From contig OU015528.1 in assembly GCA_907165065.1 (NCBI GenBank), positions 40,601,515 to 40,665,514 on the forward strand: a DNA stretch of 64,000 nt. Direction: 5' to 3'. Origin of the DNA: Caprimulgus europaeus. Its lineage: Eukaryota; Chordata; Aves; Caprimulgiformes; Caprimulgidae. The notes below the pieces were generated by a model. The model saw only the letters and a program-made list of their open reading frames with translations. It was not told where the DNA came from and made no database searches. A program made the position numbers and the translations under genes. The first letter of the stretch is position 1, and every line of letters begins with the position of its first letter. Of the stretch, positions 1 through 12,753 are shown piece after piece.

Positions 1-1574
1 TACTTAAACATAAACCACTGACTTAGATATATTTATGTAGCAGGCTTAAAAGGGAGAGAAAAAAGAGAGTTAGGAAGAATATTAGCAATATCTTTTAAAA
101 ATAACTAAATTTTAATTCTTTTAGTAAATTTTTAAGCAATAATATTTCAGTGGTGTTCTATTATAGTTACACCTGACTAGTCAGAATGCAAATAAATAAG
201 TAAATAAGCTCATCTTAATTACATTATCTTTATTATTGCATTTACGTTTAGAATATTTTACCCAATTATAAATGAAAAAGGACTTTCTGGATTGGAAACA
301 AACACATTGTAAATACAAATTATCCAGATGGATGGTCTCTATTTTAGGTCTTTCCTGTGTACAATATATTTCACAATATGTTTTTGTGAAAAGGGGGCAC
401 ACAGATGAACAGCTTACCATACCCTTGGTACTCACATAGACCAGGTGAGATCACTCAGTTGGGAATGTTTCCAGAACACAAAAGGAAGAGGGGAAAAAAA
501 GAACAAGAAGAGATGTATGTAGTCAGAAGAGATCAGGGGATCCTGAGATGAGCAGTGAGCAGCCAGACTTCATAGGAGACTGAAAAGACTTTTCTTGGAT
601 AACCAGGGGTACCTGTGTGGAATTTGTCACAACACTAAAAGTCAATGAAGGTTGCTGGATGAAAAGCAAGAGTGGAGGAAAAGAGCAATACTAGAGATAC
701 AGAGGGGTCAGAAGGACTCAGGAACACTAATTCCTATGTCTATAACTATTTTAGAACTTCCCACCCATGTAGCTCTAACTGAAGGTAACTTCAGTGACTC
801 AGAAGATAATGCCTATGACACTTTAATTACACCAGTATTTGCATATATTTTACTTGAAATCTGAATCAAACTTTTGCTTGAAGTTATAAACAGAATATAC
901 AGAAGGCTTAATAAAAACCATAACAATATATTATTCTAAGGTTCAAGCACCATGTGGCAACACACATGATGAACGCCTGGTCCATTGCTCTGACAATTTT
1001 TTTAAGATAAATTTCCTCTCCTTAATATTCCTCATAGCTACCACAGCTCTATCACATCTTCAATAACAAAAGCTCTTATGCTAAGTAAAAATTGTATCTA
1101 ATCAATCAAAATCTATAAAACACTAATTGTTCTATACCTGTATGAACTGAGGAAGATAATATGATTCAGGTAGTCTTTGGCAGCCACCTGAAATCTTGTT
1201 TATACAGGCCGACCCGCTACTGCTGTCAACAGGAAAATACTGTTAGTGAAGTAATTTTATTTAGAAATTTCACTCACAGGTGCAAAAGCAAATGAAGATT
1301 TAGCACAAGTTTTGTTGATTTATTCAGCAGTTGCTATAAAGCATGTCTGTTAAGATAACTATTCCTCACTCTGCCCATTTCTGGTTTATTACTCTGTTCT
1401 GTCCTTGCAATATATATTTAAGAAGAAAATGAATTACTATTAATGGTAGAAAATAACAGTAAGTAACCACTCATTCTTCATTTCCTGTAGTTCCTCATAG
1501 CACTAAACCAGGGTAGGTGTGTACCTATATGTATATGACTAACCTTATAGTTGTCAAAGCTCTGAAATCATAGG
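1..1574. other. AT-rich stretch, no gene seen
   Basis: I see no convincing exon or repeat. The open frames here are short. One at 652-864 (70 codons, plus strand) lies in a slightly purine-rich patch but shows no domain or motif and is probably chance. Confidence 0.5.
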
Positions 1575-2880
1575 TTCATAGAATCATAGAATGGTTTGGG
1601 TTGGAAGGGACCTTAAAGATCCTTTAGTTCCAACCCCCCTGTCATAAGCAGGGACACCTACTAGATCAGGTTGCTCAAAGCCTCACCCAACCTGGCCTTA
1701 AACACTCCCAGGGAGGGGGCATCCACAACTTCCTTGGGCAACCTGTTCCAGTGTCTCAGCACCCTCACAGTAAAGAATTTCTTCCTAATATCTAATCTAA
1801 ACCTAGCCTGTTTCAGCTTAAAGCCATTTCCCCTTGTTCTGTCATTAACTGCCCTTATAATAAGTCCCTCCCCAGCTTTCTTATAGCCCCTTCAAATACT
1901 GGAAAGCCACTATAAAATCTCCCCAGAGACTTCCCTTTTCCAGGCCGAAGAGCCCCAACTCTCTCAGATTGTCCTCACAGGAGAGGTGCTCCAGCCCTTG
2001 GATCATCCTTGTGGCCCCCTTCTGGACTCGTTCTAACAGGTCCAGGTCTCTCTTGTTTTGGGGGGTCCAGAACTGGATACAGTACTCCAGGTGGGGCCTT
2101 ACAAGAGCAGAGTAGAGGTGGAGAATCACCTCCCTCATCCTGCTGGCCATGCTTCTCATGATGCAGCCCAGGATATGGTTATTGGCCTTCTGGACTGCAA
2201 GCACACATTGCCGGCTCATGTTGAGCTTCTCATTCACCACCACTCCCAAGTCCTTCTCTTCAGAGCTGGTCTCAAGCCACTTATTGCTCAGCCTGTATTT
2301 GTGCTTAGAATTGTCCCAAACCAGGTGCAGGACCTTGCATTTGGCCTTGTTGATCTCCATGAGGTTAGCACAGGCCTACCTCTCAAGCCTGTCAAGGTCC
2401 CTCTGGATGGCATCCCATCCCTCCAGCGTATCAACCACTCCACACAGCTCGGTGTCATCAGCAAACTTGCTGAGGGTGCACTCAATCCCCCTGTCCTTGT
2501 CTCCAACAAAGATGTTGAACAGCACCGGCCCCAATACTGAACCTTGAGGGACATCACTCGTCACTGGTTTCCACTCAGATATTGAGCTGTTGAACACAAC
2601 CCTTTGAGTGCCACCATTCAGCCATTTCCTTATCCACCGAGTGGTCCATCCATCAAACCTACATGTTTCCAACTTAGAGACAAGGATGTCATACAGGACA
2701 GTATCAAACACCTTGCAGAAGTCCAGGTAGATGACATCAGTTGCTTTAGCCTTATCCACCAATGTTGTAACCCCGTCATAAAAGGCCACCAGATTGGTCA
2801 GGCACAATTTGCCCTTGGTGAAGCCATGTTGGTTGTCACCAATCACCTTCTCATTCTCCATGTGCCTTAGCATAGTTCTT
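1575..2880 (-). mobile_element. CR1 LINE, 5'-truncated, 3' part of ORF2 plus tail
   Basis: CR1 is a non-LTR retrotransposon that inserts by target-primed reverse transcription. Read on the minus strand, the copy ends at 1575-1592 with the two-unit ATTCTATGA-type terminal repeat that marks avian CR1 3' ends. Upstream of this lies the C-terminal half of the reverse transcriptase. About 1.3 kb remains of a full-length element of roughly 4.5 kb, the usual result of 5' truncation. Homology stops near 2880 and gives way to AT-rich flank. I saw no target-site duplication, which is normal for CR1. Confidence 0.95.
1881..2873 (-). pseudogene. CR1 ORF2 reverse transcriptase fragment, one in-frame stop
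   Basis: The frame runs from 2873 down to 1881 without a shift and is broken only by one TAG at 2378-2376. In this family that codon is normally Trp, so a TGG to TAG change is the likely cause. Before the stop, motif A is visible as [11 protein letters not shown] (Asp near residue 51 of the open segment), then PQGSVLGP (109-116) and the catalytic FADD box (137-140). After the stop come the thumb and C-terminal part, with [11 protein letters not shown] and RELGLFGLEK. The frame ends at a TAA at 1883-1881, where a run of G appears one base short. It makes no functional protein, because the endonuclease and the N-terminal RT are missing. Confidence 0.92.
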
Positions 2881-4914
2881 TTAGTTTAGATAATGTTAAA
2901 GGATGCAGCTGTGTACTGCTCTGACTGTCAACAGTTTGCACCTGGTTTGAAGTAAAAGTGAGCTGAGCTGCTACTGTTTTCTTTTTCCATTTTTAATATA
3001 CTTTTTATACTTGTACTTTCATAAGGAAAAAGCTACTGTATGGTTATTAACACTAACCCCAAGCAAAAAAAGCTGGTATAAGAAAATGTTCTTCCAAGTT
3101 CTCCAGTCTGCTGTACGAGACAGTTACATATAGAACTTGATCTAATACTTGAGATTCTGCTTATTCTGCCTTTAAATGAACTCCATTGTGAGAGTCATTT
3201 GAAGAATCATAGTGGAATAAGTATACAGATTTATAAATATTCTCTGCAAAATATTACATTACTGATTTTCCATGTTTTGCAGACACCAAAAACTGAGCTA
3301 AAACCTCTGTCTAGTTTAATGAAGATGTAAAAGTTCTACAAGCTAGTATTTTATGTTAATTTCAGTGTTAATATATCTAAGTATTGCAGACTTTGCCACC
3401 TGCAAGAGAAAGGTGGTAAGAGATACAACTAATTAAGGAGACTAAAACATTTAAATTAGTCAGTCAGAAATAAAGCAGTTTTTAATCCTATTTCTCCTAC
3501 CAGAAACTTCTACAATGTAGATCTTAGCAAAATTACAACAGTTATTAAACAGCAATGCCACTTGGGCATTGGACAGAGTAATCACCCCTTCCCCTAATTA
3601 AAAATGTTATATTTCCTTCTACCAACAGAGATATTCTCAGACCACAACTACAAATCTTATTATTCTGCTACTGCTTTTCACAAAATGACATTGTGATAAG
3701 AAACTTGTGCATCCTTAAAATTACATATGTTACAAGTCATAGAAGTTTAATTAACTGCCATTTTATTATCAGTCCTTCATCATCATAATCAATGTCAGAC
3801 TGTGAAAAAAACAGAGAGAAATACATTTGGTGTATCTGTACTTTCAAAGACAAGATAGAAATGTAAAAAAAAAAAAAATATATATATATATATATACATC
3901 CTCAACATTAGTCACTAATTTTCACTAATCAGTCATTCTGGCCAGATCCTACCCTCCCCTCAAATGTCAGAGGGAAGAAAGAGTGAAAAACAGCCAGCTT
4001 ACCAAAAGGAAGCAAATATACCCTCAACACTACTTACAAAAACCTCCATGCTTCACAAAGACTGAAGTCGTAGGATAAACTGGCCATGGAAGACACTGTT
4101 ACTCTGTGTAAGGTTTTTTTGCAACATGTTAGTTCACCAAGATTGTTTAGCTATGGAACTACTCACGTAGTTGTTTGAAGAACTGATGTCAACTTCATTC
4201 TCCAAGATTTTTAAACCCTACAAAAGTAGGGTATTGTTAGTGTAAGAATACTGAGCAGAGGAAGATAAAGAATACTAAATTCTAATCTTTAAGTGAAAAC
4301 TATTTTCTTGATGTTTAAATTGTTTGTTTATTGAGATTTTGATTGGTTTTTGTTTTTTTTTTTTTTTTCCCCATTACTATAGCTCCTTTTTAAATTGATT
4401 TCTATAAATCAGGAAGTTTGGGAGAAAATAAAGCAAGTAACTGTATTTTTTTTTTATTTCATTTTATTTTGTTGGGGGTTTTGGGGTTTTTTTTTTTTAC
4501 ATTTAGGGAAAATATAAATCATTGCTTAACTACTAATAGTTTAATTTTAGTAGCCCACATTTAATTTACTGAGAAATTTAACATTATTGATCTTATTTAA
4601 AATGGCAAATAAAAAGATTATTAAAACAGTTCTCAGTCATGTCAGATTATTAATTTCCATTTGATTCAGTGGCCTGGATTTAACCTAGGAGCAAGTTCTT
4701 TCCAAATCCATCCTTGGATCCTTTCTCTGGTTCAGCTTCTCTCATTTGTAAATCATACAGCCAGCCTGCCAGCTGATACATCAATGGAAGTCCCACTAAA
4801 GTAAATTTTTTCAGAACCTTTTTCCTCCAGGACACATTTATTGTTCAAACAATTCGAAGTTAGTCAAACTGGGTAAACTGTAAAGCACAAGAATCAAGAA
4901 TCACCTAAACAGAG
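2881..4914. other. AT-rich stretch with simple repeats, no gene seen
   Basis: I see no coding signal. It holds poly(T) runs near 4350-4370 and 4447-4498, and an A-tract followed by a TA microsatellite at 3865-3896. Confidence 0.5.
3865..3896. repeat. poly(A)/(TA)n simple repeat
   Basis: About 14 A residues run directly into about nine TA dinucleotides. An A-tract like this can be the tail of an old retroposed copy, but I recognise no element upstream of it. Confidence 0.9.
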
Positions 4915-5032
4915 CTATCCATGGTTGTCCTGAGCAGGTGTTGGTGGTAGTCATTCTTTGAGCTGGAAATTGGACCTGATGATATCCTGAAGTCACTTCC
5001 AACCAATATCTGCTTCTATGAGTTGTGATCCT
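4915..5032 (+). mobile_element. possible CR1 3'-end fragment (degenerate)
   Basis: The order of short motifs resembles a CR1 3' UTR: a 'cctgagcaggtgttgg' block, then 'atgatatcctgaag', then 'cacttccaacc', then 'ttctatgag'. Several substitutions and small insertions separate the blocks, so this would be an old, 5'-truncated copy. It could be chance similarity. Confidence 0.5.
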
Positions 5033-8000
5033 ATTAGATCATTGCAGTTCACATAAGAAAAAAGAAACATGGAATTTCTGTTCTTCAAAGATATATTATC
5101 AATGTCAGATATTTTTATTTCTTGCAGTTAATAGGATGAAGTTGATAGGTACACCCCAAAAATCTAATAATACTCACAGTACAAATTCTAGGAGCTACTG
5201 TATTAGAAAAAAACAAAACAAAACAAAACAGAAAACCCAACAAATTTTAAATTGAGAAAATATATTTTATACAGTGCAACCTTCACTTTTAAGTATAAAA
5301 TAACATCATAAAATTGAAAAATTGTAGCAGGGTTTAAAAATCTACACATGGAATTTTGTAGGCTAAATGGCAAAATAAAGATTGAAAATTATGTAAGTAT
5401 TTAAATATGGAAAATTACAGTATACAATAGCATCTAAATGTATAGAATTAAAGAATAAATTTGTGTGTATGTTGGGATGGGCAATATATTAAAAAGCATA
5501 TTTAACTGGATACTTGAATGGTTAAATATGATGAGCGATTAATATGATCCTATGACAGACAGAAACATATGGCCCAACTGCAATCACAAAGTGTTTTGTC
5601 ATTGACTAGGATTAAACCCAATAAGGTTTGCAAACTGTAACCTCTTGTAAAAATAGTTTATGCAGAAGACACTGACAGTAATTTTTTGCAGTTTTTTGTG
5701 GTTTTTTTTAAACAATTTAGTATTTTATAAAACAAAACATAAAACAGAATCAACACTGGATTCTTATTTCTGACTCTATTAAACATATAACAGAAACAAA
5801 GTATGAAATTATTATTTGTTCCTTCCACAATCCTTTCCACTACCTTTTCTCTAAAAACAGTATCTGCTACATAATGAATTATACAAAATAATAAAACTTT
5901 AGCCTAAGAAACATGACATTTGGCTTTTTCACTATAGAAATATTAATGTGAACAATCTGACATTGCCTTTACCAATTTTAAGCCCCACCAAAATGCACAA
6001 ACTTTCTACTTTCCTAAGGAAACAAACACAACCATTGCAGGGGTTAGTCAACTACTAGCAATATATTGTCACTTTATAAGCAGATGTTCTTGAAATTCCT
6101 TGAAAAAACCTGCACGTAGTATAGTTTGTGAAATTACTGTTATGACTAGAAAACAATTTTCAAAATTGCCTGAAGACTCTTGATGGTCGTAGGTGATCAA
6201 TCTTATGTGTTCCATATCAACCAATACATAATATGCCACTTTGACCAGCACTTACTTCTTTCAGTTTTTAGTCCACTGGATATTAATCTCTCTCTTTTAA
6301 CTTTCTGGAAATTAAAGAACAAAAGACAGTGAATACAGAGAGATTCCAGTAATAACTTTTTAAAAACATGTCACCATCAAAAGTCTAGATAGATTCTGTT
6401 TTACACAAGGACTGCTCAGTTATACATTAGCAAGAACATAAATAAAATGCTACATGGAATACAATCACTTAGAAAAATACAGCAATTGCAATATACAGTT
6501 CAATGATAATACCGATATGATTTCTGTTACCAGTCTCTAGAATATGTTTACAATCACAACACTGGGTGTCCCCAGTTGCTGGGAAGGAATATATGGGTTG
6601 AAGCCAGCTCAAGCCCACTACTTTCTTTAAAATTGTTTTGTTTGGTTTTTAGCTATTTTGTGTTGGACTGAGCCATGTGATTACTCCCTTCCATACCGGT
6701 CTGGCTAACTCAGCCATAAAATTTATACCACCAGTTGATCTGCTCAACTGACATAGCTGTCTATTTAAAACAAAGGCCACCCTCTGGTTCCCTTTGTGAT
6801 GAGATAAAGTCAGCTTTTGTTGTAACTCTGGTCAGTCACATCCTGCAGTATTGCCTGAGCTTCATGGACATATTGCCCTTGCCCATCTCTACTGAGCCTT
6901 CTTCCATTGTAAGGGTTTATTGGCCAGTAATAAAACCCTCAAGCCTTTTTGCTGGTTTTGTATTACTTCATGGAAGCTTAAATTAAATTTGCTGTACACC
7001 GAGTTAAAAGCAACTAACATTGCCAAAAGAAAAATCCTTGGAATATGTGTTTCAAGTAGGGTTTTTTTTTTTTTTAATTATTATTATTATTTTGCTTCTC
7101 TCTTGCATGATTTTATGACCCTCTATCATGTTTTAATTTGTTCATTTTCCATACATTTTGAGTTTGAGGTCATAAGCTATCCTAACTCTTCATTACAGAA
7201 GAATTACAGATTTTTCAGAAGAGCTTAACAGTCTATTAAATTAACAATTAATTTCTTTTGGAAGAGCTGATTTTGCTCTTACTACAATAAATACAAAATT
7301 CTTGCTCAGCGAATTCAGATTTTAATCCTGAATGTTGTTTAGATGCCTTCAATTGGGAGATCTACAAAAAATTAGCCTTGTTTTGCTAGCCAAATTGTTT
7401 CTGATTCATCACTTGATGAACTGATGATGACAGGCTCCACTAAAATCTTAGTATAAAACATACAGTATTTCTTTATGGTACAGATTTTTTTCCTGAAAAC
7501 TTTAAAAAAAAAGAAAAAGAAATTTGAAATGACTTTTAATTTTATCCAGTGTTATTTTGCCAACACAATAATTATGTTAGCATTCTTTTATTTGCAAACT
7601 CTAAGATCATTACTGACAAACTATAAGGCCATATTGTATGTCTAGTGACATCAAGTTACATGTTAATCCTACTAATTTACATAACAAGTGAATAAAGGCT
7701 TTTGTAGCTGTAGCATAAACCTTATTGTACGATAAGCAGTTTGAAGCTGTGAAATTATACAGCTTCTATTGAAAAGGCACACAACTAAAACTATCAGTAA
7801 TGAAAAATTATGTGACTTTAATTACATTGTAATTAAAAAATAAATGTAATTACAATTGAAATTTAATTAAGGTGTAATTTCTTAGATATAGTTCCAAAAT
7901 ATCATATTCATAAAAGTTCATATGTCAGATGAAAGACCATAAGATATCATTATTAAGGAAGACTTCATTGCAGATTAGAGAAAAAACTGAAAGATTCTGG

Positions 8001-8963
8001 TTAAATTTTCACTCCATTTTAAATTCAATAAATTTAAACTGCATTATTTATTGAAAAGGAGAACATGAGTTATTTTCAACTATTGTGGGATCAAATAGCT
8101 GAAATAAATAACATCCTGAGACCATTGTCTATTCCCCTTTTACAAATAAAATTTATTCAGCAGGTAAATGTGGGTAGACAGAATTTCATTGTATGCTGAT
8201 TTGTGAATATTTCCTGGTCCATGCAGAGAAGAAGGGAAAAAAAAATAAAATAGAGTCTAAAATAAACAATGAAACAAACCACAAGAACCATCAGCTCAGG
8301 GAATGGCAACATCTGAAAGAACATGTGGACTAAGTGCTCTGAAAAATGCTTTGGCATTAAGACAGTCCTGCCGTTTCTTCTCTGCTTCCTGTTGTGTTTA
8401 TAAAAATAGCATTTTCTACTACCTTTGTGAACAAGATTGTATCAAAGAAACACCATGTTTGATCTCTCTTCCTAGTGGAAACAATCTATAACTCCCCAAA
8501 TGTGGTAAAATGTTGGAGACAGAAGAGAACATTTCATTCTGTTCAGTTTGATTTGCTTGTTAAGTGAAGGGGAAACACAACAAAGTGTCTGGGACAAAGA
8601 TAGGATGGTTTTTCATTAAAGCTGGTTATACAGCATAAAGATATCTCTACTCTCTAAGCGGGATGTTCAGCTCTCGCTAAAGGTATGAGGGATTATTCCT
8701 CAGAAGGAGGAAACGTCCACTAATTTAGCAAAAATTGTTCTTAGAAAACTTCTTGAAAATATCATTAATGCTCTTGTACAGAATAAGACAGAAAATAACT
8801 TTAAGGTGACTACTAGTCACGAGTTTCAAAAAGCAGAAACACCAGTTTATACATGATTCATATATATTAGTTTTCCATACAGGAGTAGAAAGAGTACGCA
8901 AATACTGTCATTGTAACTAGTTATATATATTATACATAAATGTAAGTATATATATATGAGTAT
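5033..8963. other. AT-rich stretch, no gene seen
   Basis: No exon or clear repeat is visible. A patch at about 6540-6990 has a higher GC content and carries AATAAA at 6929-6934, which might mark an old LTR, but I could not define its ends. A (TA)-rich tract lies at about 8922-8957, just before the next CR1. Confidence 0.4.
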
Positions 8964-9597
8964 GTGTGCTCAAGTGGCCAAGAAGGCCAACAGCTTCCTT
9001 TCTTGTGTCAGAAATAATATGGCCAGCAGGACTAGGACAGTGATTGTCCCCCTGTACTCACCACTGGTGAGGCTGCATCTCAAGTACTGTGTTCAGTTTT
9101 GGGCCCCTCACTACAAGAAGGACATTGAGGTGCTGGAATGTTTTCGAAGAAGGGCAACAGAGCTGGAAAAGAGTCTAAAGCACATATCTTATGACGAGTG
9201 GTTGAGGGAACTGGGGTTGTTTAGCCTGGAGAAAAGGGGCTCAGGGGAGACCTTATTACTCTCTACAGCTACCTGAAAGGAGGTTGTAGTGAGGTGAGTC
9301 TCAAACTCTTTTCCCAAGTAACAAATGTTAGGATGAGAGGAAACAGCCTCATATTGCACCAAGGGAGGCTTAGATTGATTAGGAAAAATTTTATCACCAA
9401 AGGGTTGTCAAGCATTGGAACAGGCTGCCCAGGGAAGCGGTTGAGTCACTATCCCTGGAGGTATTTAAAACATGTAGATGTGGCACTTAGGGACATGGTT
9501 TAGTGGTGGAGTTGGCAGTACTGGGTTCACAGTTTGACTCAGTGATCTTAAGGGTCTTTTTCAACCTAAGTAATTCTAAATGATTTTATGATTCTAT
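8964..9597 (+). mobile_element. CR1 LINE 3' portion, 5'-truncated
   Basis: The plus-strand copy starts abruptly next to a TA-rich tract and ends with ATTTTATGATTCTAT, a degenerate form of the CR1 terminal repeat. Its first 310 bases encode the C-terminal end of the CR1 reverse transcriptase: about 105 open codons up to 9276 with [21 protein letters not shown] and [12 protein letters not shown]. The frame then breaks, and the rest corresponds to the last part of ORF2 and the 3' UTR (for example 'ggctgcccagggaagcggttgagtc'). Confidence 0.93.
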
Positions 9598-9900
9598 CTT
9601 AAATTATTAAGATACTCTTTTGATGTTTCATGCTTTTACCAGTAGAGTTATTTCACTGTTTCCAGCATGATAACCTCAGAAACTTTTTTTTTTTCCCACT
9701 ATTTAAAGAACAAAAAAGTGAAGGAGAAGGGAATATGAGACCCATATTTCCTTGTCCTGTGCATTGGTAGAATAAAAATATTGTGGAAATAAAAAATTAA
9801 GTTATTATCATAGTTGTATAGTTACAAAGTTCTGTTGAGATGATGCCTGAGTCACTAAAGGCTTTACTACATACATCACTGAATTAATATCTATAAAAGT
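9598..9900. other. AT-rich spacer
   Basis: This is about 300 bases of AT-rich sequence between the CR1 and the LTR-like repeat pair. I see nothing identifiable in it. Confidence 0.5.
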
Positions 9901-10155
9901 ATGGGTGTAGGTGCCCAGGTGTTGGCAACAGGGACCCGCAGGGGCCTCTGTGAGGAGAGGCCAGGGCTGTTCCAACCAAACCCCCACAGGGCTGAGCCCC
10001 TCAGCCAAGATGGTGGCACCCCTGGGAAAACACAGTTAAGAAAGAGTAAAAAAATGCCAGACAGGCACAGGAGTAAGAAAATAAAAATATTGAGAAACAG
10101 CAGAGAGAACACCAAGGTCAGAAGAGGAGGTGTTCCAGGAGCTGGAGCAGGAGCT
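9901..10155 (+). mobile_element. 5' portion of an avian LTR-like repeat (plus-strand arm)
   Basis: This GC-rich segment reads on the plus strand through 'gcaggggcctctgtgagg', 'ccaagatggtggcaccc', an A-rich stretch and 'aacaccaaggtcagaagagg'. I recognise this order from a large, common bird repeat that I believe is an ERVL-type LTR or its adjoining leader. The copy ends inside 'gagctggagcaggagcttg', where a second, oppositely oriented piece begins. Open frames here are short and overlap on both strands, so I do not regard them as genes. The exact family needs a repeat-library match. Confidence 0.6.
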
Positions 10156-10159
10156 TGAA

Positions 10160-10831
10160 GAGGTCCTCCACTGTAGGGTCCCTCCCACTAGCTACAGTGT
10201 TTCAAAAACTGCTTCAGTATGGATCCCTCCCACAGACCACAGTAGTTCAGGAACAGTCCACTCCAGCTTGGGCTTCCCACAGAGTCACAGGCTTCTTTGG
10301 ACGAAGACTCCTGCTCTGCCATGGGGCCCTCCACAGGCTGCAAGTGAATCCCCACTCTGACACACCTCCTCTTCCTGGGTCCCTTGCTCTGTCAAAGGCA
10401 CATGGACATGGAGTCCCAGCTGCCTTTGGACACAGCCTCCTTCCCGTTCCAGCGTGCTGTCCTCCATGGGATGCAGGTAGATATCTGCTCCACTGTTAAA
10501 CTCCATGGGCTGCAGGGGAAATCTCCATCACTCCTCCTCCCACTCCTTCTAAAATGACCGTAGTGTTGTGTAGTTGTCTCTCTCACATCCCCCTCCTCTC
10601 TCCTCTGCAGGATGTTGTAGTTTCCCCCGTTCTTGTTGTTGATGTTGCGCAACTACCCTTTCTCCTTCTTAAATGTGCTTTCAGAGGCACTTCACCATCA
10701 CCGATTGCCTCAGCCTGGGCTGGAGGTGGGTCTGTCTTGGAGCCGGGGAAGCTTCTAGTAGCTTCTCACAGGAGCCACCTCTGTAGCCCCTGCACTGCTG
10801 TCAAAACCCCACTGAACAAACACAACACATA
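10160..10831 (-). mobile_element. 5' portion of an avian LTR-like repeat (minus-strand arm)
   Basis: On the minus strand this begins near 10831 with TGTGTTGTGTTTGTTCAG and runs through 'gtgagaagctactagaagct', a stretch ending 'catttaagaaggag' and then a series of imperfect GC-rich units of the type 'cccatggaggac...ctggaac', spaced at tens of bases. This matches the organisation of the same LTR-like repeat as the neighbouring plus-strand arm, but it extends further into the internal tandem-unit region. The outer ends of both pieces are the 5' ends, so the two converge near 10160. Confidence 0.65.
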
Positions 10832-12753
10832 AGTGTATGATAAATTCTCCAAGATAACACAATGCTTATTTGCATTCGGAAAGACTGAACCTAATCCCAA
10901 TTCACATTTGAATTTTCACCAGTTAGAAATTTTTCTGAAGGGAAAATGACATATAGTACTATTTTCAAATTAGACAACAAACAAAGCCAGTGAGATTAAA
11001 GATTTAGTTTCAGTTTCCTTCGGACTGGATGGATAACAAGTAACATAGTTGGCATTGGCCACAGCAAGCAATTCAACATCCAAAAAAGGCATCTTACGTA
11101 AGAAAGGTTAGGCTCATCCACAGCAGATAAGGGAAACAGCTGATAAAGCAACAAATTATGAGACCTATAGTTTTCAAGTATCTATATCTAATTTTATTTT
11201 GACCTAAAGTCAAGTGTTTGGTCTGTAATATGCTTGAATATATTAAGTTACTCCTTTGTCCAAGTAACAAGTCTGGTCTTAAACTCAGTGGGAACAATCG
11301 ACAGAACACTTCTTCCAAAATTGAAAACTTATCTTTAAAAATGAAGTGGAAAACTAAACTATCAGTAAGTTATGAGTGGTCTCAATAACACAGATCAGTG
11401 CATGTGTTTTCTGCCTAACTGTAAAAGGCAATTTCACAAATTTTTCTAATTCCAGTATGATGCTCTTGCCTTGCTGCTTCTGCTGAAATGTAGTTTCATC
11501 CGTTATGAAGCACTCTCCATTTGTTTACCTCCACTTCTTTAACTGTTGGCCACACTTATTTTTTCTTTTCTTTACTGAACATCTAATTCCTATAAAACAC
11601 TTGCCTTTGACAATATGCAATTTCATGCCAAGACCTGGAAAAAAGTCACAACCTCTTCAGAATTAAATGAAAAATGGTATGTAACCTGCACTGTGGTAAC
11701 ACTACAGGCTGGTAATCAGGATATCTCACTGAGTTATAATAACCTTTGATATGATGTGGAGTTAAAGGTTAATAAAGTCAGGTTCTTCTTGAAATATTGT
11801 TCTTTGTAACTTTTCCATTACACCAATGGATGGTCTCTAAAGAATGAACAGTACCAAAGGATGCTATGTTATCTTGCTTAATAAGATCAGGTAGGAGATC
11901 TGACCTTTATCCACCACTGTAATTGAAACTCATTGAAGAAGGGACTTTGCTGTAAACTGTGTTCTCATTTAACGAGATACATACAAAGCAATTCCAGAGA
12001 TTGTAAAACACCTCTGTATTTTAAATAATGCTGCTAGGTTTAGAATCCATCAATGTGTTAACCAGCAGTGAGGCAAAATAAGATTATTTATCTTAGGGTC
12101 ATAGGTATCAGATCTGTGTTTGTGGACACACAGTCTGTACAGTTCTTTCTCAAAACAGTGAAGTTGTTTTTAAGACTGGAAAAAATAAATCTTGCATACC
12201 TGTTTTCAGAGCTATAAGTCCCTGCTGGAAATGCAACTGGACTTCATAGAAGGACTTTCTTTATTCCACATACCTCTTCTGTACAATAACTCGAAGTCTC
12301 ATACCGCAGAGTGAATTTTTAACAGTTACATCTTTCTCTTCCTTTTTTAAAAGATGATGTTCACTCAATAGCAAACACCAGAAGTACATAATTATAAAGG
12401 GTGAAAAAGCTGCATTCAGATTACCCATGAGTCTAAATGCTTCGCTCTGTATAATTACTTTCAAATTATTTCTGTCAAACACACGTTACAGTTGAGTTAG
12501 TCATTTATATTTTAAAAAGAAAATTAAGAAAATCAAGGAAGAACTTATTCTGAATTTTAAATAAGAAGAACTCATTCTTTAACAAAAAGTATCAGGTTGT
12601 TAAACTACTTAGTATTTAGCCAACTAAGTTCTGTGAGTATGCTGGAAGACAGATTCACACGTTGAAGGCTGCACCTCCACTATTCACTATATGAAAATAT
12701 TTTAGGGTTTGATGTTTTAAATGGAAGAACCTGGAGTATGCCAAATGGCATTG
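10832..12753. other. AT-rich stretch, no gene seen
   Basis: There is no exon, repeat terminus or structured RNA that I can support. The open frames (for example 74 codons at 11094-11318, minus strand) have no motifs. Confidence 0.5.

Noticed and set aside
181-435. 84-codon open frame, minus strand
   Set aside because: Cys/Phe/Tyr-rich, no motif, and similar in length to other chance frames in this AT-rich window.
2058-2547. Two long plus-strand open frames inside the first CR1
   Set aside because: They lie antisense to the CR1 reverse-transcriptase frame and show no motifs; they are shadows of it.
6540-6990. Possible old LTR with AATAAA at 6929
   Set aside because: No TG...CA termini, no target duplication and no recognised LTR blocks; noted only within the spacer entry.
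10130-10652. Several overlapping open frames of 70-114 codons on both strands
   Set aside because: They fall in the GC-rich tandem units of the LTR-like repeat, where stops are rare on both strands.
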